Notes under the pieces: generated by a model
Seen by the model: the letters and a program-made list of their open reading frames with translations, nothing else
Told to the model about the DNA's origin: nothing
Database searches by the model: none
Source: JALYTY01 sp964546935
Lineage (GTDB): Bacteria > Vulcanimicrobiota > Vulcanimicrobiia > Vulcanimicrobiales > Vulcanimicrobiaceae
Direction of reading: 5' to 3'
Assembly (NCBI GenBank): GCA_964546935.1
Contig: CAZJLJ010000006.1
Coordinates: 1-64,000, forward strand
DNA: 64,000 bases
In this document: one piece after another, positions 23,631 to 32,638 of the stretch
Position numbering within the stretch: the stretch's first letter is position 1
How the letters are laid out: each line of letters begins with the position of its first letter
Translations under genes and position numbers: made by a program

Positions 23631-24739
23631 CGGAAGCCCTGATCGTCGACGCGGTTCGAACGCCCGCGGGACGGCGCGGAGGCATGCTGGCGAATTGGCA
23701 TCCCGTCGATCTGCTCGCGCAAACATTACGCGAATTATTGGAACGAAGCAACGTCGAAGCCGGCGCCATTGACGACGTCTTGGCCGGATGCGTTAGCCAA
23801 GTCGGCGAGCAATCGTTGAACGTTGCACGTCATGCTGCGCTTGCCGCCGGTTTTCCGGCCCGGGTTCCCGGCACGACGATCGATCGACAATGCGGTTCCA
23901 GTCAACAAGCCCTCGCATTCGCAGCACAGGGGATCAATGCCGGCGCGTATGAATGCGCGATCGCATGCGGCGTTGAGTCGATGAGCCGCGTTCCATTAGG
24001 TGCGAGCTTTGCCGCCGGCCCCGGTGCGCCGCGCTACAACGTGAACCAAGGAATCAGCGCGGAGCGAATCGCCGAACGATGGAAGCTCTCGCGCGCAGAC
24101 CTCGATGCATTAGCGTTGGAATCGCATCGTCGCGCAGCCCGCGCCACCGCTGTCGGTGCTTTTGATTCACAGATCGTCGCATTGAACGGTTCAAGACGTG
24201 ATGAAGGCATCCGCGAAGATACGAGTCTTGAAAAACTAGCGCAATTAAAACCAGCGTTTGAGGAAAATGGATTGATTACCGCGGGCAACTCGTCGCAAAT
24301 CAGTGACGGCGCCGCTGCGATTCTGATCTGTTCACCGGAATTTGCGCGCAAGCACGCCCTTCGACCGCGTGCCCGCGTCATCGCGAACGTTGTTGTCGGC
24401 GACAATCCGGAGCTCATGCTCACGGGTCCAATTCCTGCAACGCGCATGGCTCTCGAGCGCGCCGGACTGCAATTGAGCGACATCGATCTATTTGAAGTCA
24501 ATGAAGCGTTTGCGAGCGTCGTTTTGGCATGGCAAGCGGAGACCGGCGCCGACCTCACGCGCACGAACGTGAACGGCGGGGCCATTGCACTCGGCCATCC
24601 GCTCGGGGCGACGGGAGCGCGATTAACAACGATCCTATTGAACGAACTCGAACGGCGTTCGGGTCGCTACGGCTTGCAGGTAATGTGCGAGGGTGGTGGT
24701 ATGGCAAACGCGACCATCATCGAACGCATCGATTCATAG
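23627..24739 (+). CDS. acetyl-CoA acetyltransferase (thiolase)
   Basis: A 370-residue thiolase. Catalytic Cys89 in DRQCGSSQQA, His in GHPLGATGAR, second Cys in MCEGGGMANA and NEAF near residue 290 are all intact. It cleaves 3-ketoacyl-CoA with CoA, or condenses acetyl-CoA. The sequence type is close to FadA-like/steroid thiolases rather than PHB synthesis enzymes. Neighbours: CoA-transferase upstream (ATGA overlap) and a hydroxyacyl-CoA dehydrogenase-like SDR 16 bases downstream, together a beta-oxidation-type module. Confidence 0.93.
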   Translation: MTEALIVDAVRTPAGRRGGMLANWHPVDLLAQTLRELLERSNVEAGAIDDVLAGCVSQVGEQSLNVARHAALAAGFPARVPGTTIDRQCGSSQQALAFAAQGINAGAYECAIACGVESMSRVPLGASFAAGPGAPRYNVNQGISAERIAERWKLSRADLDALALESHRRAARATAVGAFDSQIVALNGSRRDEGIREDTSLEKLAQLKPAFEENGLITAGNSSQISDGAAAILICSPEFARKHALRPRARVIANVVVGDNPELMLTGPIPATRMALERAGLQLSDIDLFEVNEAFASVVLAWQAETGADLTRTNVNGGAIALGHPLGATGARLTTILLNELERRSGRYGLQVMCEGGGMANATIIERIDS

Positions 24740-24754
24740 AGAGGGTATATTTGC

Positions 24755-25519
24755 GTGCAAATCGGCGGTAAGACGTTTCTCATTACCGGGGGCAGCTCCG
24801 GGCTTGGCGCAGCGTGTGCGCGCGAATTTACAAGTGCGGGCGCAAATGTCGTTCTTCTCGACGTGAACGAACAAGGCGCAGCGCTTGCAAAGGAACTCGG
24901 CGCCAACGCACGTTTCGCCAAAACGGACGTCACCAACGAAGCGCAGGTCCAAGCGGCGATCGATTTAGCGCTAAAGGACTTCGGCGCGCTCAACGGTGCC
25001 ATCAACTGCGCCGGCATCGCAACCGCCGAACGCGCCCTGGGGAAAGAAGGTCCGCAACCTCTCGACCATTTCGCCAAGGTCGTTCAGGTCAACCTGATCG
25101 GTACGTTCAACGTAATCCGTCTCGCTGCGGCCGCGATCGTAAAAAATGCCGCCGAGCCGAACCAAGATCGCGGCGTCATCATTTGCACCGCATCGGTGGC
25201 CGCATTCGACGGACAGATCGGTCAAGTCGCATATAGCGCGTCGAAGGGCGGCGTCGTCGCGATGGTGTTGCCGCTCGCTCGCGAGTTCGCGCAACACCAA
25301 ATCCGGGTGATGGGCATCGCACCCGGCATCTTCAATACCCCAATGATGGCCGGTTTGCCGGAAGCGGCGCGCGAATCGCTCGGAAAGCAAACGCCGTTCC
25401 CGGCACGCCTTGGTGAACCGGCCGAATACGCTGGGCTAGCGCATCACATCGTTGAGAACCAGATGCTCAACGGCGAAGTGATCCGCCTCGACGGAGCGAT
25501 TCGTCTAGCGCCGCGCTAA
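24755..25519 (+). CDS. SDR of the type-2 3-hydroxyacyl-CoA dehydrogenase kind
   Basis: A 254-residue short-chain dehydrogenase. TGGSSGLGAACA loop, DVTNEAQV, NCAGIATA, Ser in TASVAAF, Tyr-Lys of YSASKGG, GIAPGIFNTPMM and the ending LNGEVIRLDGAIRLAPR are the characteristic set of HSD10-like enzymes that oxidise 3-hydroxyacyl-CoA (including 2-methyl-branched) with NAD+. GTG start at 24755. Third gene of the CoA operon; its end overlaps the convergent msrA gene. Confidence 0.9.
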   Translation: MQIGGKTFLITGGSSGLGAACAREFTSAGANVVLLDVNEQGAALAKELGANARFAKTDVTNEAQVQAAIDLALKDFGALNGAINCAGIATAERALGKEGPQPLDHFAKVVQVNLIGTFNVIRLAAAAIVKNAAEPNQDRGVIICTASVAAFDGQIGQVAYSASKGGVVAMVLPLAREFAQHQIRVMGIAPGIFNTPMMAGLPEAARESLGKQTPFPARLGEPAEYAGLAHHIVENQMLNGEVIRLDGAIRLAPR

Positions 25520-26157
25520 CGCGTTTCCGCGACGCGCACCGCGGCTGCGTTGCGGTTCACGAGTTTCGGAAACTTCGCTTGAAGCATCTTCAGCTTCGGA
25601 ATGTCGTTGGCGACAATATAGCCGCTCTCGGGGTTATGGACGAAATAATCCTGGTGATAGGCTTCTGCGGGATAGAAGCCTTTTAGCGCTTCAAGTCTAG
25701 TCACGATAGGCGCGGAGAACACGTGGTTGCGTTCCAGTTTCGCGATATACGCGGCGCTCTCGCGCTGTTGTTCCGCGCTCGTGTAGAAGATCTCCGAACG
25801 ATAGGACGAGCCTGCGTCGGGGCCTTGGCGGTTTAGTTGCGTCGGGTCGTGCGCCACCAGAAAATACACGTCCAGCAATTGGGTGAACGAGATCTGCGAC
25901 GGATCGAAGTCGACCTGGACCGATTCCGCGTGACCGGTCATTTCGGTGCCGACCAGTTCGTAGTGCGCCGTCACGGCGGCACCGCCCGAGTACCCGGCGG
26001 TCACGCGGCTCACGCCGCGCAGCGACTCGAAGACGGCCTGCATTCCCCAGAAGCAGCCGCCGGCTAAAACCGCTCGTTCCGTGGTGGCGGCAAGCGCCGG
26101 AGCAGCTGAGAGCAAGGTAAGCGTAGCGGCCAAAATGGCGACGAAAGTTCTCTTCAT
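25516..26157 (-). CDS. msrA: exported peptide methionine-S-sulfoxide reductase
   Basis: A 213-residue MsrA with a signal peptide (cleavage after APALA near 23), so it repairs oxidised Met in the periplasm. Catalytic Cys35 in AGGCFWG, then GYSGG, HAESVQVDFDP, FFxxHDPT-like VAHDPTQLNRQGPD and YHQDYF are present. There is no MsrB domain or resolving C-terminal Cys pair, so recycling would depend on a partner. Convergent with the SDR gene by a four-base overlap. Confidence 0.95.
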   Translation of the reverse strand: MKRTFVAILAATLTLLSAAPALAATTERAVLAGGCFWGMQAVFESLRGVSRVTAGYSGGAAVTAHYELVGTEMTGHAESVQVDFDPSQISFTQLLDVYFLVAHDPTQLNRQGPDAGSSYRSEIFYTSAEQQRESAAYIAKLERNHVFSAPIVTRLEALKGFYPAEAYHQDYFVHNPESGYIVANDIPKLKMLQAKFPKLVNRNAAAVRVAETR

Positions 26158-26238
26158 TGCACCCTGAAGAACGCTCGCCGGCGGTTCCCGGATGAGCTGT
26201 AACGTTTTACCCTCAGGATTCGTTCAAAATTACGCCGT

Positions 26239-27159
26239 ATGTATACACCGATGAAGCGTGCGCCTTCGCTTGCAATCAGTGTGGCTCTAGCGCTGTTCGC
26301 TTTTGCGGCAGTGGCTCTTGCGTTTGCGCCTGCGCCGCTGAAGGCCAACCCCGCGCCGCAGGTTGCGGCCGCTGCTACACCGTTTTCGATGGCTTCGCCC
26401 GACGACGTGTTCGTGGCGATCCGAAACAAGTTCCGGTCGCATCGTCCCCCGCCGCCATACGAAATTTATACGCTCGTGCGCTCGCAGCAGACGAGCTACG
26501 GTTATCCCGACTACAACGACAGCTACACGTACCACATTTGGTATCGCTCGAACGACCACGCGGCCATGGAACGCAAGCATTTCCATTTGGGCGCAATTGG
26601 AAACTTGGAGTTCAAGCGGCCGATGTTTAACATCGCCGACGATCCGGGACCGCCGACAGCCGATGTCTTCGAGCCGGCGCCGTTGCACACGCTCGCACCG
26701 GATTTCGTGCCGACGCCGGAAGCCAGCATTCCGGTAATCGCGACCGTTCGCGTACGCGCGGTATACGATTATCGCGTCACGAACATTCAACACGAAGGCA
26801 CGGAGCTACACGTGTCGGTTTTACCGAAGCGTGACGTTGAACGTAACCGGTTACGGGAGCTATGGGTCGATGCGAAGACGCTCGAACTGAAGAAAATCAT
26901 CGTAACCGACAAGCTCTTCATCGAACATGGGCCGGTCTATCCGATTCACTTTACGATCACGTTCAACATGCTCGACGGCTTCCCGGTCATCACGCATATT
27001 CACGGCGAAGTCGACGATCCCGGGTACGACGGCGATGGAAAAACGGTTGAATATGAATTCAACGACATCGTTTTTCCGAAGTCGTTACCCGAGTGGTATT
27101 TCAATGCGCGTGAGTACGCGCAACACGCCAACGAAGCGCCCGATAACGACGGCGGCTAA
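26239..27159 (+). CDS. exported protein of unknown function
   Basis: A 306-residue exported protein: hydrophobic signal (residues 8-30) ending near ALKANPA. It looks beta-rich, with PPPPYEIYTLVRSQ, RELWVDAKTLELKKI and VEYEFNDIVFPKSLPEWYF. This architecture (substrate-like head, vDA-T---L strand, final FP-SLPEW) is similar to the broken gene at 60422-61214, so the two may belong to one expanded lineage-specific family. Not recognised further. Confidence 0.65.
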   Translation: MYTPMKRAPSLAISVALALFAFAAVALAFAPAPLKANPAPQVAAAATPFSMASPDDVFVAIRNKFRSHRPPPPYEIYTLVRSQQTSYGYPDYNDSYTYHIWYRSNDHAAMERKHFHLGAIGNLEFKRPMFNIADDPGPPTADVFEPAPLHTLAPDFVPTPEASIPVIATVRVRAVYDYRVTNIQHEGTELHVSVLPKRDVERNRLRELWVDAKTLELKKIIVTDKLFIEHGPVYPIHFTITFNMLDGFPVITHIHGEVDDPGYDGDGKTVEYEFNDIVFPKSLPEWYFNAREYAQHANEAPDNDGG

Positions 27160-27320
27160 CTAGCAGCGTCGCGAACGTACAACGTCCACGGGTGGTCCGG
27201 ATGGTGATCCTGGGGAAACGTGTCGCCCGCGTTTAGATGAATACGGTGCCCACATTCGGAGCATTCGTACTCTCCCGACTCCGGAACTCGTTGGCCTTGG
27301 TGTCCAAAAATCTCCGCCAT
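27156..27320 (-). CDS. 54-residue zinc-ribbon protein
   Basis: A short gene reading MAEIFGHQGQRVPESG then EYECSECGHRIHLNAGDTFP and a His/Asp/Pro/Trp end (HHPDHPWTLYVRD). One CxxC pair plus several His could bind zinc. The pattern of G-x-Y-x-C-x-x-C-G ... G-D-x-F-P ... W is like small zinc ribbons. It overlaps the convergent exported-protein gene by four bases. Function unknown. Confidence 0.7.
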   Translation of the reverse strand: MAEIFGHQGQRVPESGEYECSECGHRIHLNAGDTFPQDHHPDHPWTLYVRDAAS

Positions 27321-27382
27321 AGCAGCGGCTTACCCGGGCGCCTCCGCTCGAAAACGCTTTTCCGCCGTGTCGATCAGCGCAG

Positions 27383-27703
27383 TCAGGGCGTCATCGTTTG
27401 TTCTTCAATGCACTTTTCCATGGCGTCCCTGGCATGCGCAACCATCTTGTGGATACGTACGCGTAGTGCATCGCCGCTTTCGTTCATCGCGTGTCTGCCG
27501 TGCTCTTCAAGCTCGTTCAGGTGTCCTGTGATCTCGTCCGCGCGCGTTGCTGAACTGGCTTTAAGCTGCGTCTGTGCGGTCTCGACATGTCGAAGGGCCT
27601 CGTCAATCCGCGCCCTCGCGTCGTTGTCCTGAGTTTTCGCGGCCGCGTTTAATTCGTCGTGAACTGCGCTCAAATGTTCTTCCAGCGATTGGGTCTGTGC
27701 CAT
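27383..27703 (-). CDS. small coiled-coil protein
   Basis: A 106-residue, almost entirely helical protein rich in Glu, Ala, His and Arg, likely a coiled coil or helical bundle. The ATG at 27703 has a clear GAGGAAG site. No Cys cluster, with a single Cys near the end. No family recognised; the spacing suggests a unit with the downstream zinc-ribbon gene. Confidence 0.6.
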   Translation of the reverse strand: MAQTQSLEEHLSAVHDELNAAAKTQDNDARARIDEALRHVETAQTQLKASSATRADEITGHLNELEEHGRHAMNESGDALRVRIHKMVAHARDAMEKCIEEQTMTP

Positions 27704-27882
27704 TCGTACTTCCTCACTGACCTCGGCCGCCCGGCCTCCCGCCCTACACCCAAGCATCGCTCGGCGATAAACTGGGGCCGCCGGCTCACGGAATAAGTGT
27801 AGCAAAAGTAGCACGCGCGGACGCTGAGGGTGCACAATTAGACACTGCATTTGAGCGCCAAGCCAACTATCCTTATCTTGAT

Positions 27883-29379
27883 ATGCCAGAGACCCAAGCC
27901 GACATCGTTTTCGTAGGCGGCGGCATCATGTCTGCCACGCTTGCCTCGCTGCTTAAAGAAATCCAGCCGGATATGACGCTCGAGGTTTTCGAGCAGCTCG
28001 AGGCGCCGGCGCTGGAGAGTTCCAATGCCTGGAACAATGCCGGTACGGGCCACGCGGCGCTCTGCGAGCTGAATTACACGCCGCAGAACCCCGACGGTAC
28101 GGTCGGCATCGATCGCGCGTTAACCGTCAACACGCAGTTCGACCTGTCGCGACAGTTCTGGGCGTACATGGTACGCAAGGGCGCCCTCGGCGACCCCGAG
28201 TCGTTCATCCACGACGTCCCGCATATCAGCTTCGTTTGGGGCGACGACAACGTCGCGTTCTTGCGCAAGCGGTTTGAAGCGATGAGCGCGCACCACTGCT
28301 TCGCAGGCATGGAGTACAGCGAAGATCCGGCCGTGCTCAAGGAGTGGATGCCGCTCGTCATGGAGGGCCGCGATCCGAACCAAAAAGTTGCCGCGACGCG
28401 CATGGTTACCGGCACGGACGTCGACTTCGGCGCGGTTACGCGGCAGCTGCTAGACCACGTCGGCAACCAGCCGGGTGCGAGCATCGCTTACTGCACGACG
28501 GTCACGGACCTCCGGCGCACGGCCGACGGCTTCTGGCGCGTGACCGTTAAAGATGCAAAGCGCAGCGCGACGCGCACGGTTCTCGCGAAGACCGTTTTCC
28601 TTGGTGCAGGCGGCGGCGCTTTGACGTTGCTGCAGAAATCGGACGTTCCGGAAGGCAAAGGCATCGGCGGCTTCCCGGTGAGCGGCATTTTCCTGCGCTG
28701 CTCGGATCCCGAAATCGTTTCGCGCCACAACGGCAAGGTTTACGGAAAGGCATCGGTCGGTGCGCCGCCGATGTCGGTGCCGCATTTGGATTCGCGCTAC
28801 ATCGACGGAAAGAAATCGCTCCTGTTCGGTCCGTACGCCGGTTTCTCGACGAAGTTTCTGAAGAGCGGTTCGCCCGGTGATCTTTTCTCGTCGATCAAGG
28901 GCGACAACATCAAATCGATGCTGGCCGTTGGCCGAGATAACTTCGATCTCACGAAGTATCTCGTCGGCGAAGTGCTCAAATCTAAGGACAGCAAATACGC
29001 ATCGCTGCACGAGTATTTCCCCGATGCCGATCCCTCCAAGTGGGATTTCATCGTCGCGGGACAACGCGTGCAAGTGATTATGCCGGACGAACAAAAAGGC
29101 GGCAAACTCGAGTTCGGAACGAAGGTCGTCGCCGACGGATCTCTGGCTGCGGTTCTCGGCGCGTCGCCCGGTGCATCGGTTGCCGTTGCCGTCGTGCTCG
29201 ACGTTCTTGGCAAACTCTATAAAAAGCAACTCCCCGGGTGGGAAAGCAAACTGCGCGAGATTATTCCGTCGTACGGGAAATCGATCGCGGATGATGCGGA
29301 ACTCTGCCACACGATCCGCGCCGACACGGCGCAGGTGCTGCACCTCACCGACATTACTTCGCCGAAGGTATCGGCGTAG
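27883..29379 (+). CDS. mqo: malate:quinone oxidoreductase
   Basis: A 498-residue FAD-dependent, membrane-associated enzyme that oxidises malate to oxaloacetate and reduces quinone. It shows the FAD loop DIVFVGGGIMSATLASLL, the family motifs ESSNAWNNAGTGHAALCELNYTP and PHISFVWG, and the C-terminal LGASPGASVAVAVVLDVL. Length is typical. It can replace NAD-malate dehydrogenase in the TCA cycle. Transcribed alone. Confidence 0.96.
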   Translation: MPETQADIVFVGGGIMSATLASLLKEIQPDMTLEVFEQLEAPALESSNAWNNAGTGHAALCELNYTPQNPDGTVGIDRALTVNTQFDLSRQFWAYMVRKGALGDPESFIHDVPHISFVWGDDNVAFLRKRFEAMSAHHCFAGMEYSEDPAVLKEWMPLVMEGRDPNQKVAATRMVTGTDVDFGAVTRQLLDHVGNQPGASIAYCTTVTDLRRTADGFWRVTVKDAKRSATRTVLAKTVFLGAGGGALTLLQKSDVPEGKGIGGFPVSGIFLRCSDPEIVSRHNGKVYGKASVGAPPMSVPHLDSRYIDGKKSLLFGPYAGFSTKFLKSGSPGDLFSSIKGDNIKSMLAVGRDNFDLTKYLVGEVLKSKDSKYASLHEYFPDADPSKWDFIVAGQRVQVIMPDEQKGGKLEFGTKVVADGSLAAVLGASPGASVAVAVVLDVLGKLYKKQLPGWESKLREIIPSYGKSIADDAELCHTIRADTAQVLHLTDITSPKVSA

Positions 29380-30482
29380 TCACTCCACGACAAGCGCGTC
29401 GGCGGAATTTAGCCACGCGGTAATGTTCGCGACCGTGTCCTCGAAGAAGACGCGGTAGAGATCGTCGCAGACGTAGCCGATATGCGGCGTGGCAAGAACG
29501 TTCGGCAACGATCGAAACGGATGGTCTGCAGGTAAAGGTTCACGATCGAAAACGTCGATTGCGGCGCCCGCAATCGCGTTCGTCCGCAACGCCTCAATGA
29601 GCGCCTTCTCATCGACGATTGGGCCACGTGAGGTGTTCACAAGGCGGGCCGTCGGCTTCATCTGCGAAAGCTCTGCCGATCCGATCAACGCGCGCGTTCG
29701 ATGGCTCAAGACGAGATGAATCGTCACGATATCCGCGGTTCGAAAAAGCTCTTCTTTGGAGATGTAATGAGCGCCCGCAGCTTGCGCCTTTTCCGGGGTC
29801 ATGTTCTGACTCCACGCCACAACATTCATTCCAAACGCGTTGCCTATCCGCGCTACCTCGGAACCGACGTGCCCTAGACCGACGACGCCNNNNNNNNNNN
29901 NNNNNNNNNNNNNNNNNNNNNNNNNNNNNNNNNNNNNNNNNNNNNNNNNNNNNNNNNNNNNNNNNNNNNNNNNNNNNNNNNNNNNNNNNACGCGTTGCCT
30001 ATCCGCGCTACCTCGGAACCGACGTGCCCTAGACCGACGACGCCCAGCGTTTTGCCGGAAAGACCCATGCCGACATGGTTTTGCCACAAACCTCGGCGCA
30101 GGTTTTGCGCTTCGTCTGGAACGTGACGCGCGCTCGCGAGAATGAGCGCCCACGTTAACTCGATCGTCGGCATCGAAAAGTACCCGGTGTTCGCGACCAT
30201 GATGCCAAGTTCGCTTGCCGCGGCCATGTCGATTGACGCATTACGCTCGCCGGTCGATGCGATGAGCTTCAAACGCGGCAGCTGTTGCAGCACTTCACGC
30301 GGCAGGGGTGTGCGTTCACGCATCACACAGACGACGTCAAACGGTTTAAGCCGTTCGATCAGGGACCCACGATCGTCGATGTGATTGTTGAAGACTGTGA
30401 TCTCCGCTCGTTTGGCAAGGTCCGACCAGTCGGCCATCGCGAGCGCAACGTTTTGGTAGTCGTCGAGTATAGCTATTCGCAT
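29380..30482 (-). CDS. D-2-hydroxyacid dehydrogenase, split by a scaffold gap
   Basis: Both halves of a NAD-dependent D-2-hydroxyacid dehydrogenase. Before the gap: MRIAILDDYQNVAL to TLGVVGLGHVGSEVARIGNA. After it: the same GLGHVGSEVARIGNA repeated, then FGMNVVAWS, catalytic Arg in NTSRGPIVD, Glu in FDREPLP and His in TPHIGYV. If the 55-base repeat is collapsed the reading frame is continuous and gives a 315-residue enzyme, the expected length. The gene is therefore intact in the organism. Substrate unknown (phosphoglycerate- or glyoxylate-type). Confidence 0.92.
29835..30044. other. scaffold gap with identical 55-base flanks
   Basis: 100 N at 29890-29989. Bases 29835-29889 are repeated exactly at 29990-30044. 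This is an unmerged contig overlap, not a biological repeat; see the identical situation at 60245-60454. Confidence 0.95.
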
Positions 30483-30598
30483 TAGGGACTCTCTTCATTC
30501 CCGTGCATGCTGAAAGCACGCTGCTACGACTAGCAGTTTCCTGCCGCCCACCGGGGTAGCAAAGGGCCGCACGATGCGGAAAACAACGCGAAAGAAGT

Positions 30599-30640
30599 AA
30601 TACTAAGACGGGAGCACCTAAGTGCCCCCGTCTTAGTATT
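30599..30640. terminator. long inverted repeat between two minus-strand genes
   Basis: Arms of 14 bp (AATACTAAGACGGG / CCCGTCTTAGTATT) plus an inner GCAC/GTGC after one mismatch, loop CTAA, directly after the stop of the stress-protein gene. Very stable. The minus-strand exit reads TACTTCTTTC, moderately T-rich, so it is probably the terminator of that gene. Confidence 0.65.
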
Positions 30641-31242
30641 TAGTGAACGTTACGCCGCGGTACGACTTCGTCGCTCGCTAACGTTTGCGATCCGCCCGCC
30701 GGAATGTCGCCGCGTGATGTTGTTTCCGTGTCCGGCGCAAAAATACGGCGGACATCGTCGCGATGCTCGTCGCGCGGATGGACACCGATCAGCATTCCAC
30801 CTTGATCGATGCCACGTTGATACTCTTTTGCACGTTCTTCCGGGATGCCGGCGCCGATAAGGGCTCCCAAGATTCCGCCGGCCACTGCACCGGTTCCAAG
30901 GCCCGCGAGAGCCGCCGCAAGAGGTCCGGCCACAAGCGGCGCCGCCGCACCACCGCTTGCCGCAATTACACCGATGCTCCCTGTGGCCGTAAGACCCGCA
31001 ATGATTGCACCCAAAGCCCCGCCGATCACCCCGCCGGCAACCGTTCCCTCGTACGCCTTCGTTCCGGTCGCTTCCGCGAACTCGCGAGCGCGATCTTGGT
31101 CTCGCGCCATAACGCTAATGTCGTTTTGTCCATACCCGAGCCTTTGCAAGCGTGCGACTGTATCTTCGGCGGAGTCGCGATCGTGGTAAACCGCACCCTC
31201 AAAGCCGCCGCTTGTTTCGCCGCTGTTCGTGTTACTGTTCAT
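30640..31242 (-). CDS. YflT-like general stress protein with glycine-zipper segment
   Basis: A 200-residue protein. Residues 14-65 match the heat-induced stress protein YflT/GSP17M domain (GFEGAVYHDRDSAEDTVARL, DISVMARD). Residues 70-135 are extremely Gly/Ala/Ile-rich with a GxxxG pattern and probably insert into or cross a membrane, followed by EERAKEYQRGIDQGGMLIGVH, a second half of the domain. A hydrophilic tail ends the protein. Expected in stress response; function unknown. Confidence 0.8.
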   Translation of the reverse strand: MNSNTNSGETSGGFEGAVYHDRDSAEDTVARLQRLGYGQNDISVMARDQDRAREFAEATGTKAYEGTVAGGVIGGALGAIIAGLTATGSIGVIAASGGAAAPLVAGPLAAALAGLGTGAVAGGILGALIGAGIPEERAKEYQRGIDQGGMLIGVHPRDEHRDDVRRIFAPDTETTSRGDIPAGGSQTLASDEVVPRRNVH

Positions 31243-31299
31243 CTACGTCTGTTTCTCTCCTGACTAAACGCATCACCGATGTACCCATTGCGTTCGTGA

Positions 31300-32631
31300 G
31301 TGGCAACAACCAATACGATGATTAATGCTTTGGCTCAGCACGCCGCTACTTTAGAGACGCAGTATCGCGAAGCAATCGCAGCCCTAGTTGCTCGGTCTGA
31401 TACAGTTCTCATCGGTGACGCATCGCACGGAACCTCGGAATTCTATCGCGAGCGTGCCAACTTTACTCAGCGTCTGATCGAGTACTTCGGTTTCAACGCC
31501 GTCGTCGCGGAAGCCGATTGGCCCGATGCCTATCGCGTGGATCGTTTTGTCTGTGACGCAAGCGACGATTCAACGCCCGAAGAAGCGTTGCGCGACTTCC
31601 AACGTTTCCCGCTTTGGATGTGGCGAAACAAGGAAACTGCGGATTTCATCTCATGGCTTCGTACGTTCAATGCGACGCACCCCAATCGCATGTGCGGTGT
31701 CTATGGAATGGACCTCTACAGTCTGCACTCTTCGATGCGTGCGGTGGTGCAATATCTTGAACACGTCGATCCCGATGCCGCTACACGCGCACGCGAGCGT
31801 TACTCGTGTTTCGACCGGTACGGAACGGATCCGCAACATTACGGCTATCTGGCAATGTTGGGCGACGATAAAGGTTGCCTAAAAGCCGTGCGCGATCAAT
31901 TAGTCGAAATGGAAACAAACGCGAAGAAGTGGGTTCGTGAGGACCGGCGATCTTCACCCGCGGCATTTTTCGTCGCCGAGCAGAACGCGCGTTTGGCGTT
32001 AAATGCTGAAGAGTATTACCGCAAGATGTTCTCGGGTCGCGTGAACGGTTGGAATCTGCGCGATGCGCATATGGCGGAAACGCTCGAAGCACTGGAACGT
32101 TTCTTGCGAGAAAATGGAATCGAACCGAAAATCGTCGTCTGGGCGCACAACTCCCATCTCGGCAATGCTGCCGCTACGGAGATGTCGAGCTACGGCGAAT
32201 TCAACGTCGGCGAACTCATCCGGAAACGCAAAGGTAACGAGGCGCTTGCGATCGGCATGACGACATACGACGGGTCGGTGATGGCGGCGGATGACTGGGA
32301 CGGACCGCACAGCGAGCACCTCGTGCAGCCCGCATTGGAAGAAAGCTTCGAACATCTCTTCCATACAACCGCGCTTGGCGCGGATTTCGCATTGGTCTTA
32401 CGCGATGCGCCGCGCGATCTGGAGGCACAACTCGCCGACCGTCTCGAGCGCGCGATCGGCGTGGTCTACCGTCCGCGAACCGAGCGCCAAAGCCACTACT
32501 TCCACGCCGATATCGTGCGCCAGTTCGACGTCGTGATGCATATGGATCGCACGCACGCCGTTGACCCGCTCGATCCGATCGAAAAACCGAGTTATCCCGA
32601 ACTGCCGGAGACCTACCCAACCGGAGAATAA
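31300..32631 (+). CDS. erythromycin esterase-like protein
   Basis: A 443-residue member of the erythromycin esterase superfamily (Ere/SucA-like). Signature parts: LIGDASHGTSEFYRERANFTQRLI (with the conserved His and Glu), VAEADWPDAYRVDRFV, YGMDLYSLHSSM and WAHNSHLGNA. Most chromosomal members do not give macrolide resistance, and the natural substrate is unknown; resistance should not be inferred. GTG start at 31300, no signal peptide. Divergent from the YflT-like gene. Confidence 0.88.
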   Translation: MATTNTMINALAQHAATLETQYREAIAALVARSDTVLIGDASHGTSEFYRERANFTQRLIEYFGFNAVVAEADWPDAYRVDRFVCDASDDSTPEEALRDFQRFPLWMWRNKETADFISWLRTFNATHPNRMCGVYGMDLYSLHSSMRAVVQYLEHVDPDAATRARERYSCFDRYGTDPQHYGYLAMLGDDKGCLKAVRDQLVEMETNAKKWVREDRRSSPAAFFVAEQNARLALNAEEYYRKMFSGRVNGWNLRDAHMAETLEALERFLRENGIEPKIVVWAHNSHLGNAAATEMSSYGEFNVGELIRKRKGNEALAIGMTTYDGSVMAADDWDGPHSEHLVQPALEESFEHLFHTTALGADFALVLRDAPRDLEAQLADRLERAIGVVYRPRTERQSHYFHADIVRQFDVVMHMDRTHAVDPLDPIEKPSYPELPETYPTGE

Positions 32632-32638
32632 CGCGGTT

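Noticed and set aside
29835..30044. A biological direct repeat around the gap
   Set aside because: The 55-base length is the same as at the other duplicated gap and collapsing it restores the gene; it is an assembly overlap.
31300..32631. Macrolide resistance gene
   Set aside because: Only superfamily membership is visible; most chromosomal members are not linked to resistance.
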